A stretch of DNA of 64,000 bases from Bradyrhizobium sp. CCGB01 (GCF_024199795.1 NZ_JANADK010000001.1:5766001-5830000); one strand, 5' to 3'; shown: positions 55,460-63,223, counted from the stretch's first letter. Program-made: numbers and translations. Notes: generated by a model from the letters alone, not told the origin.

Positions 55460-55510
55460 AATAACGTATATGCGATATATGCGGTTTGTCAATAACGCAT
55501 ATACGTTATT
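55460..55510. promoter_or_regulatory. 15-bp inverted repeat between divergent genes
   Basis: AATAACGTATATGCG (55460-55474) and CGCATATACGTTATT (55496-55510) are perfect reverse complements, with a partial third ATATGCG copy between. It lies between the RHH gene start (55525) and the minus-strand gene (start 55418): a strong candidate operator for the RHH protein. Confidence 0.6.
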
Positions 55511-55524
55511 TGTAGGGAGTACCG

Positions 55525-55692
55525 ATGCCACGCCCAGAGATCTATCCGGTCAAAAAGCTTGTCGGCCTCAGCGAGAGCATGCTTGAAGCAATCGACAAGT
55601 GGCGCGCAAAACAGCGGCCCATCCCAAACGTATCGGATGCAATCCGGCAGCTCATCGAGATCGGATTGAAAGCGCCGCGGGCGAAGGATTAG
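55525..55692 (+). CDS. Ribbon-helix-helix small regulator
   Basis: A 55-residue protein (MPRPEIYPVKKLVGLSESML then DKWRAKQRPIPNVSDAIRQL). It has the RHH layout: a short N-terminal beta strand (VKKLVGLSE), a first helix and a second helix with NVSDAIRQLIEIGL. Likely a CopG/Arc-type repressor that binds the palindrome just upstream. Confidence 0.7.
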   Translation: MPRPEIYPVKKLVGLSESMLEAIDKWRAKQRPIPNVSDAIRQLIEIGLKAPRAKD

Positions 55693-55705
55693 AGCCACAA
55701 GTGGC

Positions 55706-55728
55706 TAAACATTGACTTTCAATGTTTA
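55706..55728. promoter_or_regulatory. Palindrome upstream of the 205-aa gene
   Basis: TAAACATTGA (55706-55715) and TCAATGTTTA (55719-55728) are perfect reverse complements with a 3-nt centre, 18 bp before the ATG at 55747. The core TTGACTTTCAA resembles the palindrome at 54591. Confidence 0.55.
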
Positions 55729-55746
55729 AGTTGCTATCGTTGCCGT

Positions 55747-56364
55747 ATGAAAGCAAATTTGCTCAAGGCAACAGCCGCGGAACTGACATCGCTTGCGCCC
55801 GGCACGGCTGCGGATCGTTTCCGGGATATGCAATCCGGCAAGCTAGTATCGAAGGGCGAACCCGGTCGCTACGGCGGCGTAGTCATGACCGACTCCGACC
55901 GGGTAAACACGCTGCTCGGGTTCACATTCGATCCGGCCCGGGGTGAGTCCCGCGTTGCGAACGTGAAGCGGATTAGGCGTTTCGAACTTTCAAGCGCCAC
56001 TTACAATCCTCTCCGGACAAAGCTCTCTCCAGAGGATAGTGCACGGGCCGCATTCCAATTCGTGGAACGGCTCGGGATCAAGTTCGATGACTTGGGTACC
56101 GCGCTGGACGGGATAGTCGGCAGCATGCGCACGAGCGCTTTTCCAGACTGGGAAGCCGAAAACCCTGCGGACATCGTGGTCGACTTTCACGGGGACCGAT
56201 CGGTCACGGTGATGATCGATCGCCCGCGAACGAACAATTCGGCCGTGTTCATCTTTGAACCGAAGAAAGCCCCGAGTATCGCCGCAATCGAGCGCATCAC
56301 GAGGCTGCACCGCATCGTCTTCGAAAAGCTCGCAGCAAACGAAACGGCCCCGGATCAAGGTTGA
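55747..56364 (+). CDS. Hypothetical element protein (205 aa)
   Basis: A 205-residue protein without recognised domain. The sequence is mixed alpha/beta (IVVDFHGDRSVTVMIDRPRT near the end, FDDLGTALDGIVGSMR in the middle). It precedes the VapE-like gene and has its own palindrome-containing promoter. No function inferred. Confidence 0.6.
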   Translation: MKANLLKATAAELTSLAPGTAADRFRDMQSGKLVSKGEPGRYGGVVMTDSDRVNTLLGFTFDPARGESRVANVKRIRRFELSSATYNPLRTKLSPEDSARAAFQFVERLGIKFDDLGTALDGIVGSMRTSAFPDWEAENPADIVVDFHGDRSVTVMIDRPRTNNSAVFIFEPKKAPSIAAIERITRLHRIVFEKLAANETAPDQG

Positions 56365-56470
56365 TCGCAGGGCCGCGGACGTCTGGTAAATTGCTTGGCG
56401 GCCTTTACCTAGCACAATCCGCGATTTTTGCAATCAGAACTTGGTTCGGGGACTCAAACGGAGAGTCCTA

Positions 56471-58900
56471 ATGATCGCGAACTATCTACCCCAAACCGCC
56501 GACATCGATGGTCGGTGGCTGATCTTCTACGACAGCAGTTTCGCTCTAGCCCGTTGCGAATTGTACGAGGATCAGGAGCCCGATGAAACCGTTTGGCCGG
56601 ATAACGGCGGCTCGCCAATCCACGTAAGGCGTCCGGGAACAGAGAACACGGTCGAGATATACCCTGACTATTGGGAAGGCGGCGACCGCATGTTCGTTCG
56701 GGTAAAGCCCGAGACGCTGCGAATCTTCGAACGCGGCGTGATACCGGACCGCGGCGCTGAACAGCTCTGGTTCGATCGCGAGGTAAACCGTCAATTTATT
56801 CTCGATGATTTCCCCGCGCTGAAACTCGAAGCGGAACGCCGCGCGTATCTCGACGCGGTGGCCAGGTGGGAACGCCATCCCGGGCACGATGATGAAACAA
56901 TCGAATTGCCCGAACGACCGGTCTTCGAACCTGCCCGGTCTGAATGGGAAGCCTGGCAATCGGCGCTCGCCGAGTGGTCCGCGCTACAAGAGAGACTCAA
57001 CGGCGAACTTACCCCGGAGGGTCGCAAGCAAGGTCGTCCTGCGCTCAACGCCGAGCAACGCGCCGCTGTCGACACCATCAGCAACAAGGTCCAAGCCCTC
57101 GGCAATGCGTATTGGAGCAAAGTCCCCGTGAACGAATCAGAGAAAAAACCCCAAGACGAGGTTCGCCGCCAACGACTGTATGGGCCGCCCGCCGGCTCAC
57201 TTGTGGGCCAGACGCCATTGACGATCGCCAGCCTGGCCGCTCGTCCGATCGACGAGTTTAACGATGGATGGGCTTGCACGGAGCGTTGGCCGGACGCGCC
57301 TCAACTTCCCGCCGCGGTCGAGCAAAACTATCCGGCGATCTTTCACCAGTTCAATTCCGCCATCCGGCGCATCGTGACCATGGCCCAAAAGCCGCGCACG
57401 TTCCGGGCCGATCGCTGCGCGCACATCATCGCCATTCTCGGCATTGTGCATGAGGAGACGGTGAAAGCGCTCATCGACCTTATCCGCGAAAATATGTGCG
57501 CGCTGCCCGAGGATACATTGACCAGGGCTTACAAGAGCTTCGAAGAAAAGATCGTGTGGGAAGTACAAGGTAAGAATCGCGGTTCCTACATTGCGACGAG
57601 CAGCGGTAAGCCCGACCCCTCCAGCTTCGACAACATCCGGACCTTCCTGAATCTACGTGGTGTCGATCTACGCTTCGACGAATTCACTAATTCCATCGAG
57701 GGCAGCGAGGGACTTCACGGATCCTGGCAACGGCTCGGTGAGAACCAGCGGAAAGACCTGTGGCTCGATACCCACACCAGCGGACACGGTTTTCACTGTT
57801 CGTGGGATTTCTTCCGCGCCGGTGTGGATCGCATCGCCCGAGAATACAGCTACGATTCGTTGCGCGATGCGGTCGATTTGCTGCGGTGGGATGGCGTGGA
57901 GCGGCTCGGGAACTGGCTGTCGAAAGCCGTCGGTTGCCCTGATGACGCATATCATCGCGCGGTCGGCGCTAACCTCATTGGTGGTTTGGTCAAACGCGCG
58001 CGCGAGCCAGGCGCGAAACACGACGAGACCGTGATTTTCATTTCCGAGGAAGGCAAAGCCAAGTCGACGATGTGCAAAGCGCTCGCGCTGCGGCCCGAAT
58101 GGTTCATCGACTCGGTGGAGTTAGGTGGCCGGCCGCAAGATGTCATCCCACAGCTCAAGGGAAAGCAGATTATCGAACTGGCCGAGTTGGCCGGCATGTC
58201 TAAGACTGAAACCACCAAGCTCAAGGCGTTTATGTCGCGCGAGAACGACAACGCCACCCTGAAGTGGAAGGAAGAGGCGAGCGACCACCTTCGCCGGCAC
58301 ATTTTCGTCGCGACCACGAACGACAGCACGCCACTGTTGTCGCAAACTGGAAACCGCCGATGGCTACCGGTCCACGTCGTCGAGAAGATCGATATCGAAT
58401 GGGTCCGCGAGAACATCGAGCAGCTCTACGCAGAGGCCGCTGACTGGCACGCGGCCGGCGAGGACTTCAGGATCCCCGAGGCTTTGTGGGCGGTCGCCGG
58501 AAGGCATCAGGACGCCGCGCGCGAGCGGACGGGGGCGGAAGACGTGCTTGCCTTCACCTTCGGCGACGCCAGCGATTGCTATGTGACCGCGGCCGACGTG
58601 CAGACGTTCGCCTCGGAACGGGGCCTGCCTCTAAGGGACGTTCGCGCAGCGCTCAAGGGCCTTGGCTTCGCTCCCGTGCCGCATCGCGACGGTGATAACG
58701 TTCGGAAGGTGTGGCGGCGCGGTCGACCGGAAGCGGCCATTCGGTTCAAGGCGGAAATATTCGTCAATCGGCCCTGCGAACTGGTGATCGACAGACTGGC
58801 GCAAGCGGCAATGGCTGTAACCGTTGCGGGAAATGTTGCGGTTACAGAGATGCCGCCTTGTCCGGTCGGTCTGCCACCCGTTCCGCCGCCGCGAGGCTGA
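56471..58900 (+). CDS. VapE-family replication protein (predicted primase-helicase/ATPase)
   Basis: An 809-residue protein from the ATG that follows GGAGAG (a TTG at 56441 is less likely). The first half has a charged region of unknown type and a helical linker. The VapE ATPase core is near residues 450-670: VIFISEEGKAKSTMCKALAL in place of the usual GxxGxGKST Walker A, WFIDSVELGGRPQDVIPQLK, KQIIELAELAGMSKTETTKL, HIFVATTNDSTPLLSQTGNR and RWLPVHVVEKIDIEWVREN. The nucleotide loop lacks the second Gly, which is unusual but similar variants occur in phage proteins. The 3' end encodes Val-Thr repeats matching the repeat array. Confidence 0.82.
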   Translation: MIANYLPQTADIDGRWLIFYDSSFALARCELYEDQEPDETVWPDNGGSPIHVRRPGTENTVEIYPDYWEGGDRMFVRVKPETLRIFERGVIPDRGAEQLWFDREVNRQFILDDFPALKLEAERRAYLDAVARWERHPGHDDETIELPERPVFEPARSEWEAWQSALAEWSALQERLNGELTPEGRKQGRPALNAEQRAAVDTISNKVQALGNAYWSKVPVNESEKKPQDEVRRQRLYGPPAGSLVGQTPLTIASLAARPIDEFNDGWACTERWPDAPQLPAAVEQNYPAIFHQFNSAIRRIVTMAQKPRTFRADRCAHIIAILGIVHEETVKALIDLIRENMCALPEDTLTRAYKSFEEKIVWEVQGKNRGSYIATSSGKPDPSSFDNIRTFLNLRGVDLRFDEFTNSIEGSEGLHGSWQRLGENQRKDLWLDTHTSGHGFHCSWDFFRAGVDRIAREYSYDSLRDAVDLLRWDGVERLGNWLSKAVGCPDDAYHRAVGANLIGGLVKRAREPGAKHDETVIFISEEGKAKSTMCKALALRPEWFIDSVELGGRPQDVIPQLKGKQIIELAELAGMSKTETTKLKAFMSRENDNATLKWKEEASDHLRRHIFVATTNDSTPLLSQTGNRRWLPVHVVEKIDIEWVRENIEQLYAEAADWHAAGEDFRIPEALWAVAGRHQDAARERTGAEDVLAFTFGDASDCYVTAADVQTFASERGLPLRDVRAALKGLGFAPVPHRDGDNVRKVWRRGRPEAAIRFKAEIFVNRPCELVIDRLAQAAMAVTVAGNVAVTEMPPCPVGLPPVPPPRG

Positions 58901-59091
58901 TGTAACCGTTACTGTAACCGTTGGGTCGATCTGGCGGTTACAGCAATTTCGCAATGAGTTCAAAGCGATGCGTTGTTGTAACCGTTGTAACTGTAGATTC
59001 TTCTATTAGAGCAGAGAAAATAGAATCTTATAGCTACGTACAGCCGTAGCCCCCGTGGGAAAACTGCGGTTACAGCGTTACACGGTTACAT
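58815..59091. repeat. Array of TGTAACCG octamers, candidate replication origin
   Basis: Exact TGTAACCG or its complement CGGTTACA begins at 58816, 58839, 58901, 58913, 58935, 58977, 59067 and 59083, with degenerate copies near 58986 and 59076. Copies occur in both orientations, with inverted pairs such as 58816/58839. An AT-rich stretch (58995-59040) lies among them. The array overlaps the 3' end of the VapE gene and continues into the spacer. Confidence 0.75.
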
Positions 59092-59128
59092 CCCAACCAC
59101 GACGAGAATGGCAGCAAAGGAACGGAAT

Positions 59129-59314
59129 ATGGCGATTGAAGACCTTCACGATTTGGCAGAGCAACTCCACAACTTCGACGAAGAACATCGCAATGTTGTG
59201 GAGAATCAGAGCATTCGGATCACTCGTCGCCTGGCGATCGATCTTGTTCGCCACGTCGACACGCTTGGGCAGCGGATTGCCTCGCTTGAAGAACAACTGC
59301 GCAGCCGATCGTAA
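59129..59314 (+). CDS. Small hypothetical helical protein
   Basis: A 61-residue protein; ATG preceded by AAAGGAA. It is charged and amphipathic (LHDLAEQLHNFDEEHRNVVE; DTLGQRIASLEEQLRSRS), so probably a coiled-coil dimer. It lies between the repeat array and the terminase genes. Confidence 0.55.
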   Translation: MAIEDLHDLAEQLHNFDEEHRNVVENQSIRITRRLAIDLVRHVDTLGQRIASLEEQLRSRS

Positions 59315-59425
59315 ATCCGCGCCGGTTTTCCGGTGCTTTCGCACCGCTTCGGATTCGATTAACGGATTATATATCTTTGGGTCTCATGCTAAGATGCTGA
59401 AATAACCTAATTTTCTACATCGTAA

Positions 59426-59442
59426 TGCGCCTATGTTGCGCC
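59426..59442 (+). promoter_or_regulatory. TGCGCC double motif upstream of the small terminase
   Basis: TGCGCCTATGTTGCGCC, a 15/17 match to the motif before the integrase (46977-46993), 55 bp upstream of the small terminase gene. Confidence 0.35.
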
Positions 59443-59497
59443 CTTGACCGGTGATGCGGGTCGGGGGCGCCATTCGCGCTTGCTGAAAGCGAACTCA

Positions 59498-60142
59498 ATG
59501 GCCAAGACCGGTCCCGGCGCCTGCCAAGTCTGCAACAGCCCGCATAGGCATTCTGTCGACGTCGCACTCGCGCATGGGCTCGGTCATGACGCGATCGGCA
59601 AGCGCTTCAACCTGTCACCGCATAGCGTTCAGCGCCACGGCAAGAACCACCTGTCGCCGCAGATGATGGCGGCCGTGCAGCACGCCTTGCACCCGAGCGC
59701 GGTGGATCTCGATGCGCTCAAGGTGAGCGAGGGCGAGAACCTGCTTCACCACCTCGTGCACCAGCGCGCCCGCCTGGCGAACCATATCGAGTTGGCCGCA
59801 GCCATCGGCGACGCGGGCGCAGCCATCCGCGGCGAAGCTGCGATCACCAACAACCTGCAACTGGTGTCGAAGCTGCTCGGCGTACTGGTCAACGTCCACG
59901 AGACGCGGCACCAGCACATCTTGACCCACCCCGACTACCTGCGCCTGCGCGAGGTGCTGTTGCGCGCCCTGGCGCCCTTCCCTGAGGCGCGGCTTGCCGT
60001 AGGGCGCGCGCTCGCCGGCATCGAGACGCAAGCCGCCGAAGAGATCACAAAGACGGCCACCAAGGCGCCACGGCTCATCGAGGCAAAGCCGGCCGCCCCG
60101 CCCTGCCCCGTCCCGCTGCCGGAGGCGCCGCCGTGTCCCTGA
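59498..60142 (+). CDS. Phage terminase small subunit-like protein
   Basis: A 214-residue protein starting MAKTGPGACQVCNSPHRHSV. The N-terminal HTH region (ALAHGLGHDAIGKRFNLSPHS) resembles terminase small subunits that bind the packaging site; two Cys (CQVCNS) may bind metal. A long helical body follows and the C-terminus is Pro-rich. It overlaps the large-subunit gene by 10 bp. Confidence 0.72.
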   Translation: MAKTGPGACQVCNSPHRHSVDVALAHGLGHDAIGKRFNLSPHSVQRHGKNHLSPQMMAAVQHALHPSAVDLDALKVSEGENLLHHLVHQRARLANHIELAAAIGDAGAAIRGEAAITNNLQLVSKLLGVLVNVHETRHQHILTHPDYLRLREVLLRALAPFPEARLAVGRALAGIETQAAEEITKTATKAPRLIEAKPAAPPCPVPLPEAPPCP

Positions 60143-60885
60143 TGGCCCGCGACCTGGCCTACGCCTGCGACCCCGTGGCGTTCGCCAATGACTGCGGCGT
60201 CGAGCCCGACCCGTGGCAGCAAACCTTCCTGCGCGAGCCGCCCCGCCGCGGGCTGATCCTGGCATGCCGACAGGCCGGTAAGACGGAAACGTGCGTGCTG
60301 CTCGCGGACCATGTGGCGCACACCGAGCCGGGCGAAACCATTGTTGTCATCAGCCCGGCGCAGCGCATCAGTTCGGAGTTCATCCGTCGCGCCAAGGGAC
60401 GCTATCTGCACTTGCCTGGCGCGGACCTTGCCAACGACGCCGTGCAGCGTATCGAGCTGCCCAATGGGTCACGTATCATCGGCTTGCCTGGTGAGGCGGA
60501 CAACGTGCGCGGCATCGCGCGGGTGCGCTTGGTCCTGATCGACGAAGGCGCGCGCGTCTCGGACGAAATCTATGCCGCCGTGCGCCCCATGCTGGCGGTG
60601 CATCCCCGCGGCCAACTGATCGGGCTCACGACCGGCGCCGCCAAGCGTGGCTGGTTCTACGAGGGATGGACGGATCCCGAGTCTGACTTCGAAAAGATCC
60701 GCGTGACGCCCGACATGTGCCCCCGGATCACGCCTGAGTTTCTGGAAAGCGAACGGCGAGCACTCGGCGAAACCACGTTCCGAACGGAATACGGACTCGA
60801 GTTCTTGGACGATCAGGAGGCCGCATTTCCGAACGAGATCATCGACGGCATCTTTGACAAGGAGTTGCGACCACTATGGGTGTAA
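60133..60885 (+). CDS. Phage terminase large subunit, ATPase part
   Basis: A 250-residue protein (GTG start with GGAGG upstream). Walker A-like ACRQAGKTETCV (about residues 44-55), Walker B RVRLVLIDEGARV with Asp138-Glu139, and coupling segment LIGLTTGAAKRGWFYEGW are clear. It stops after YGLEFLDDQEAAFPNEIIDG, where the family normally continues into the nuclease domain; that domain is in the next, overlapping frame. Confidence 0.87.
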   Translation: MSLMARDLAYACDPVAFANDCGVEPDPWQQTFLREPPRRGLILACRQAGKTETCVLLADHVAHTEPGETIVVISPAQRISSEFIRRAKGRYLHLPGADLANDAVQRIELPNGSRIIGLPGEADNVRGIARVRLVLIDEGARVSDEIYAAVRPMLAVHPRGQLIGLTTGAAKRGWFYEGWTDPESDFEKIRVTPDMCPRITPEFLESERRALGETTFRTEYGLEFLDDQEAAFPNEIIDGIFDKELRPLWV

Positions 60886-61559
60886 TGGTTGACGGTTGGA
60901 AACGGGTTGACGTTCAGCCGATTGATGAATGGGTGGTCGGCGCCGACCTGGGAAAGTCGGTCGACAGCACCGCCATCGCGGTCATTCATCATACAGTCAG
61001 GGGCACGGGCGAGGACGTCGTCGATCACCGATTGAAGATCCGACGCGAACGGACGATCCGGCGATTTGACCTCGTGCACCTGCAACGGCTTCCCCTCGGT
61101 ATGAATTACGTGGCGCAGGCGCTTGCGATCGGCGAGCTGATGCAGCGCGAACCGCTCAAGAGCGCCAGGGCCAAGCTGGTCATTGACCAAAGCGGCGTCG
61201 GTGCCGGCGTTGTCGACCTGATGGAAGCGAACGGACTGCGGCCGATGCGCGTCCAAATCACCGCCGGCAGTGAGCAGACGCACGAAGGAAACGTGTACCG
61301 GGTGGCCAAGACGATCCTGATTTCGAAGCTCGAAGCCGCGATGCACTCGAAAGAGCTGCACGTTGCTGCGGCGCTGACGGAAGCGGATTCGCTACGCGAC
61401 GAATTGCGCGACTTTCAACGGCACGTCACCGCATCGGGTGCCAACACGTGGTCAGCGCGCGCCGGCAAGCACGACGACATCGTGCTAGCCGTTAGCTACG
61501 GGATCTGGTGGGCCACGTCGGGCGCCGGACGGTTTTGGCGTGAAGAGCTGCGGCTTTAG
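60876..61559 (+). CDS. Phage terminase large subunit, nuclease part
   Basis: A 227-residue protein overlapping the ATPase gene by 10 bp. RNase H-like nuclease signatures: VVGADLGKSVDSTAIAVI (first Asp about 24), LVIDQSGVGAGVVDL (second acidic group) and KHDDIVLAVSYGIWW (third). Together with the ATPase gene it makes a complete terminase; the split in two frames may be natural for this family or a recent frameshift. The end overlaps the minus-strand 74-aa gene. Confidence 0.82.
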   Translation: MGVMVDGWKRVDVQPIDEWVVGADLGKSVDSTAIAVIHHTVRGTGEDVVDHRLKIRRERTIRRFDLVHLQRLPLGMNYVAQALAIGELMQREPLKSARAKLVIDQSGVGAGVVDLMEANGLRPMRVQITAGSEQTHEGNVYRVAKTILISKLEAAMHSKELHVAAALTEADSLRDELRDFQRHVTASGANTWSARAGKHDDIVLAVSYGIWWATSGAGRFWREELRL

Positions 61560-61780
61560 CGCCGGGAGGCCGTAGCCTGACTCCGAGGCAGATTTACAAC
61601 GGGAATGTTTCCGCTGGGGCCACACTGAAATGTGCTGTTCTTCGTGGCTGCCGCCAGATTCCCGTTGTCGGCCGACGAGGTCGAACTGGCCACGAGCACG
61701 CCTGTCCGTTCGTGGTACTGCATGCTTGCATCAGCAGTAAGGGGAAGAACCAACGGCTCAAAATCCAGATGAAAACTCAT
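61556..61780 (-). CDS. 74-aa partner of the SDH protease gene
   Basis: Starts MSFHLDFEPLVLPLTADASM with an ATG overlapping the stop of the protease gene (ATGA), so it is translationally coupled to it. Composition: Ser/Ala/Asn-rich middle (NGNLAAATKNSTFQCGPSGN) and a basic end. No family recognised. Its tail overlaps the terminase stop by four bases. Confidence 0.55.
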   Translation of the reverse strand: MSFHLDFEPLVLPLTADASMQYHERTGVLVASSTSSADNGNLAAATKNSTFQCGPSGNIPVVNLPRSQATASRR

Positions 61781-62778
61781 ACGATCTTCCTCCAGCCCTC
61801 AAAGGTACGTTGATCCGTCACCGATTCCACCATCGCGCCCGTCGGACCTGGAACCATTACCTTAGCCAAGGTGCCCTCGGAAAGAAAGGCATAACAGCCT
61901 CCCTTGGTGCTCTCGACTAATCCCCTCACCAGCGAATAGTTCGTGGCCTGATTGGCCCCAAGCAGCACCTGCGGGGAATATGGCTCTATGATCTTCAGTT
62001 CTTCGGCGTAGCTAAGGTGAATCTTCCTTAACGTTTCGTAAAATTCTTGCGTGGGCTTCTCGATTTTGAGGCCGAGACTTTCCGCCTCCCGGCGATTCAT
62101 CGTGTAATCGTGACTGCCGGAATCGGCGCACAAGAAATCGATGATCTTCTGAGCTTGTTCAGTGTCATTGACCTGTCCGGCTAGGAGCTTTTCGGCCAAG
62201 AAACGAATTTGGGCCCGCGATCGAAAAATCTCACCTAGAACCAGCGGATGAACCTTGTTTGAAAGATCGATGATGACCTGTGCAAGCGCACCCTGGTCGA
62301 TCACACCAAGATCTTTCCGCGCCGCATCGAGGTAGCCCTTGACCGCCTCAACGCTTACGGGGACGCGAGCTATTTGATTGCCGTACGGCACCTGCGGGCC
62401 AAGCGGATGATTGACACTCGGATCGATGGGACCAAGCGCAGCCTGCTTTGTCATAACGATCTTGTGCGCACCTAATGACAGCAGTGTGCCGGCGCTCAGC
62501 GCTTTGAGGGGGATCAGTACCTCCAGCTCATCGCAAAATGTCCGGATTAGATTTACCAGGCGCCACGCAACTGAAGTATGACCCCCGTTGGTATGCAGAA
62601 GGAGCGAAATACGCTTGGTAGGCCCCAGGCGGTCAAGCAAATCAACGAACAGATCCACGCAATCAGGCGCGATTTGTGTCTCCACTCCCACGCGATCGCT
62701 CGTCACGAAGGTTATGACCTTTGTTTCTCGCTCGCGCTCAATCGCCGTATAAATCCTCTTCCGCGCTGCGAAATTCAT
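61777..62778 (-). CDS. SDH-family Clp-fold serine protease
   Basis: A 333-residue protein. The ClpP/SppA-like core: LLLHTNGGHTSVAWRLVNLI (oxyanion region, residues 59-78), LIPLKALSAGTLLSLGAHKI with nucleophile Ser95, and QAALGPIDPSV with Asp119. This is the pattern of the SDH (serine dehydrogenase proteinase) family found in many genomic islands. No signal peptide, so it acts in the cytoplasm. It is the first gene inside the right attachment site, on the opposite strand from the phage genes, a typical cargo position. Confidence 0.85.
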   Translation of the reverse strand: MNFAARKRIYTAIERERETKVITFVTSDRVGVETQIAPDCVDLFVDLLDRLGPTKRISLLLHTNGGHTSVAWRLVNLIRTFCDELEVLIPLKALSAGTLLSLGAHKIVMTKQAALGPIDPSVNHPLGPQVPYGNQIARVPVSVEAVKGYLDAARKDLGVIDQGALAQVIIDLSNKVHPLVLGEIFRSRAQIRFLAEKLLAGQVNDTEQAQKIIDFLCADSGSHDYTMNRREAESLGLKIEKPTQEFYETLRKIHLSYAEELKIIEPYSPQVLLGANQATNYSLVRGLVESTKGGCYAFLSEGTLAKVMVPGPTGAMVESVTDQRTFEGWRKIV

Positions 62779-62994
62779 GAATCAAAATCCCCCGACACTG
62801 CCCCTACTTTCACGCGTCGGTTGCAGAGTCAATTAGCAACAAGTGGCTTGCCCCAAGCTGGTGCCCTCGTGCTGCGCCTCGTATCGCGCCGAGCCGCTTT
62901 GATTGTATTTGATCCCTTGAAATTGCATTAGATTTTGGCGCGATAGGCGCAGCACGGTCGGCGGGCGAAATACGCGCCAACCCATTGATTTTAT

Positions 62995-63046
62995 TGGCGC
63001 GCTCGGAAGGATTCGAACCTCCGACCCTCGGAATCGAAATCCGATG
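62995..63046. repeat. attR: 52-bp direct repeat within the tRNA-Arg gene
   Basis: Identical to 46888-46939. It comprises the 3' 52 nt of the tRNA (including CCA), so integration keeps the tRNA intact. Confidence 0.93.
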
Positions 63047-63071
63047 CTCTATCCAGCTGAGCTACGAGCGC
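62995..63071 (-). tRNA. tRNA-Arg (anticodon TCG)
   Basis: A 77-nt cloverleaf read on the minus strand: acceptor GCGCTCG pairs with CGAGCGC, D arm GCTC-AGCTGGATA-GAGC, anticodon stem TCGGA/TCCGA enclosing TTTCGAT with anticodon TCG, T arm GGAGG-TTCGAAT-CCTTC, discriminator G and encoded CCA. Anticodon UCG reads CGN Arg codons. It is the integration target of the element to its left; the last 52 nt are contributed by the element's own attachment site. Confidence 0.96.
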
Positions 63072-63177
63072 CCCGGCCCGGATCACGGGCCGTCACCAAA
63101 CGTCACCTGGCGGTGCTGGGCAAGCCAGCGCCGGGCGCGGCGTTCGGATGGGTTCGAATTAGCAGAGAGACTGACCA

Positions 63178-63210
63178 ATAAAAAGCCCTCCCGTCTCGTT
63201 TCGAGACGGG
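63178..63210 (-). terminator. Terminator for the minus-strand gene
   Basis: On the minus strand a 9-bp stem CCCGTCTCG / CGAGACGGG with a 3-nt loop is followed by AGGGCTTTTTATT, a rho-independent terminator for the gene at 63224-63745. Confidence 0.8.
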
Positions 63211-63223
63211 TCGGAGGCCGCTC

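Larger units (their letters stand above)
46888..63046. mobile_element. 16.1-kb tRNA-Arg-integrated phage-derived element (deleted prophage or satellite-like)
   Basis: Bounded by perfect 52-bp direct repeats; the right copy is the 3' end of an intact tRNA-Arg gene and the left copy is a lone 3' fragment. Just inside the left end is a tyrosine integrase. The interior has an AlpA-like gene, small coupled genes, tape-measure and tail-fibre remnants, regulators, a VapE-type replication protein with repeat array, small and two-part large terminase, and a protease pair near the right end. No portal, capsid, baseplate or lysis genes are visible. Its base composition looks less GC-rich than the flanks by eye. 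Confidence 0.9.

Noticed and set aside
46888..63046. Intact, self-sufficient prophage
   Set aside because: No portal, major capsid, head-tail joining, baseplate or lysis gene is visible and the tape-measure gene lacks its first half.
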